7,490 bases of DNA from an uncultured Desulfobacca sp. (lineage in GTDB: Bacteria; Desulfobacterota; Desulfobaccia; Desulfobaccales; Desulfobaccaceae). A program made the translations under genes and the position numbers. The notes under the pieces are model-generated. The model worked only from the letters and a program-made list of their open reading frames with translations, ran no database searches and was not told the origin of the DNA. The stretch covers positions 1-7,490 of the forward strand of contig CALGOE010000134.1 of the NCBI GenBank assembly GCA_937958145.1, read 5' to 3'. This document shows, one piece after another, positions 6,923 through 7,490 of this stretch; position 1 is the first letter of the stretch; the number at the start of each line of letters is the position of its first letter.

Positions 6923-7362
6923 GAGAAAAAGATTAATGGGTCTTTTTGAGATGATTAATCAAACCTTTTATCATACGGGTTAATTCATCCGTTAGATGTA
7001 GATAGGTATTTTGATCGGCTTCGGAGACATACCCGATCCCATGGGCAATAATGAGCTGGGTTTCAATTTCTGCCAATGAGCCCAACGAGATGTTCAAAAA
7101 ATGAATAAATTCTTTTTTAGAATTCCTGGCCTGACCCTCAGCAATATTAGAGGCTACCGAGACGCCGCTTCTTGTCAGTTGACTGCTCAGGCCGAAAATT
7201 TCCTTTTTCGGAAAGGTCTCGGTTAATCTGTACAGTTGTTGAGCCAACGCAATTGCCTTTTGCCAAACCTCCAAATCTCTATAGGAATTTGATCCGGTGC
7301 CCACAGGTTTTCCCACTGGCATCTCAAAACTCGAAACTATCCTTTCTCGAAACTCGAAACTC
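6909..7362. repeat. Imperfect inverted repeat bounding the S23-family gene
   Basis: The left copy at 6909-6953 (plus strand) and the right copy at 7320-7362 (minus strand) share the same order of parts. Each has two GAGTTTC units, then GAGAAA followed by AAGAT or GGAT, then a divergent stretch, then the identical 10-mer TTTTGAGATG. The spacing from the last heptamer to that 10-mer is 21 bases on the left and 19 on the right. The right copy of the 10-mer contains the gene's ATG, while the left copy lies within its last codons. This suggests that gene and arrays form one unit with matched ends. Confidence 0.6.
6933..7322 (-). CDS. S23 / four-helix-bundle protein (bIVS, Avd-like family)
   Basis: A 129-residue member of the family first found in intervening sequences of 23S rRNA and related to the Avd accessory protein of diversity-generating retroelements. 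Family signatures are YRDLEVWQKA (14-23), FGLSSQLTRS (43-52), SNIAEGQAR (58-66), KEFIHFLNISLGSLAEIETQ (70-89) and the C-terminal helix. Together they predict a four-helix bundle that forms a basic ring-like oligomer and may bind nucleic acid. No catalytic motif is present and the precise role is unknown. It is not inside an rRNA gene here. GC is 128 of 300 (43%) at 6961-7260, far below the adjacent M16 gene, suggesting foreign origin. ATG 7322 directly follows the right array. The nearest AAAGGA is 17 bases upstream, within a repeat unit, so the ribosome site is weak. A GTG two or six codons inside is an alternative start. The stop lies 10 bases from the left array. Confidence 0.88.
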   Translation of the reverse strand: MPVGKPVGTGSNSYRDLEVWQKAIALAQQLYRLTETFPKKEIFGLSSQLTRSGVSVASNIAEGQARNSKKEFIHFLNISLGSLAEIETQLIIAHGIGYVSEADQNTYLHLTDELTRMIKGLINHLKKTH

Positions 7363-7490
7363 GAAACTCGAAACTATCCTTTCTCGAAACTCGAAACTCG
7401 AAACTCGGAACTGTCTTTTCTCGAAACTCGAAACTCGAAACTATCCTTTCTCGAAACTCGAAACTCGAAACTCGGAACTCAAAACTCGAA
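7323..7490 (-). repeat. Right heptamer array, inverted, with 16-base interspersed units; truncated by window
   Basis: On the plus strand this reads GAAACTC, the reverse complement of the left array's GAGTTTC. It has a higher-order pattern: a 16-base unit GAAACTATCCTTTCTC followed by two or more heptamers. The 16-mers start at 7333, 7370, 7407 (variant GGAACTGTCTTTTCTC) and 7437, giving periods of 37, 37 and 30 bases. Heptamers between them are almost all GAAACTC, with GGAACTC at 7474 and AAAACTC at 7326 and 7481. The 16-mer (minus strand) holds GAAA-GGATAG-TTTC, a short potential hairpin, and AAAGGA, which resembles a ribosome site. The array continues past the window end, so its full length is unknown. 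Confidence 0.95.

Larger units (their letters stand above)
6713..7490. other. Putative composite element: S23-family gene between inverted heptamer arrays
   Basis: The two arrays and the gene form one block. Its arms are reverse complements and its only gene is a bIVS-family protein of lower GC than its surroundings. Complementary arms of 210 and at least 168 bases could pair in a transcript, leaving the gene in the loop. Known 23S rRNA intervening sequences are also stem-loops that can carry this gene family, so the analogy is reasonable. No transposase, recombinase, reverse transcriptase or target duplication is visible, so mobility is unproven. The right end lies outside the window. Confidence 0.5.

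Noticed and set aside
6377..6983. Long plus-strand reading frames encoding EFRVPSS/EFRVSSF-type peptide repeats
   Set aside because: Seven-base units repeat every 21 bases in codon terms and contain no stop in any forward frame, so these frames follow from the DNA array. They run antisense into the M16 gene and lack a credible start signal.
7333..7490. CRISPR-like array with a period near 37 bases
   Set aside because: The sequence between the 16-mers consists of the same heptamers, not unique spacers, and no cas gene is present.

Overview
The window carries a dissimilatory sulfite reductase locus. It encodes DsrA, DsrB, the small reductive-type protein DsrD and the DsrN amidase in that order, all on the minus strand. 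DsrD and the DsrABDN order point to a sulfate- or sulfite-reducing bacterium, most likely of the Desulfobacterota (former Deltaproteobacteria). The genus cannot be fixed from the sequence alone.

Layout, right to left (the direction of transcription). At 6713-7490 a low-GC gene of the S23 / four-helix-bundle (bIVS, Avd-like) family lies between two arrays of a 7-base repeat, GRGTTYC. The arrays are in opposite orientation. The left one has 30 perfect-register units. The right one alternates heptamers with a 16-base unit and runs off the window. Immediately downstream, with its Shine-Dalgarno touching the left array, is an M16-family peptidase-like gene (5377-6699) that lacks the HxxEH zinc motif. 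After an intergenic stretch with a near-consensus sigma-70-type promoter come dsrA (3948-5192), dsrB (2810-3883), dsrD (2552-2794) and dsrN (1089-2552). Their tight spacing, with a TAATG overlap between dsrD and dsrN, indicates one operon. A 207-base gap follows, then a secreted TPR protein (135-881) and the start of another reading frame that leaves the window at base 1.

How the genes work together. DsrAB reduces sulfite using siroheme and [4Fe-4S] clusters. DsrD is a winged-helix protein reported to stimulate DsrAB. DsrN is a CobB/CbiA-type glutamine amidotransferase thought to amidate the siroheme of DsrAB. The M16-like and TPR genes have no evident role in sulfite reduction.

The most unusual part is the bIVS gene between inverted heptamer arrays. 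Both inner array edges continue into the gene ends as an imperfect inverted repeat of about 45 bases. This looks like a discrete element, possibly one whose transcript folds into a long hairpin with the gene in the loop. I do not know of a description of such an element; whether it moves is inference.
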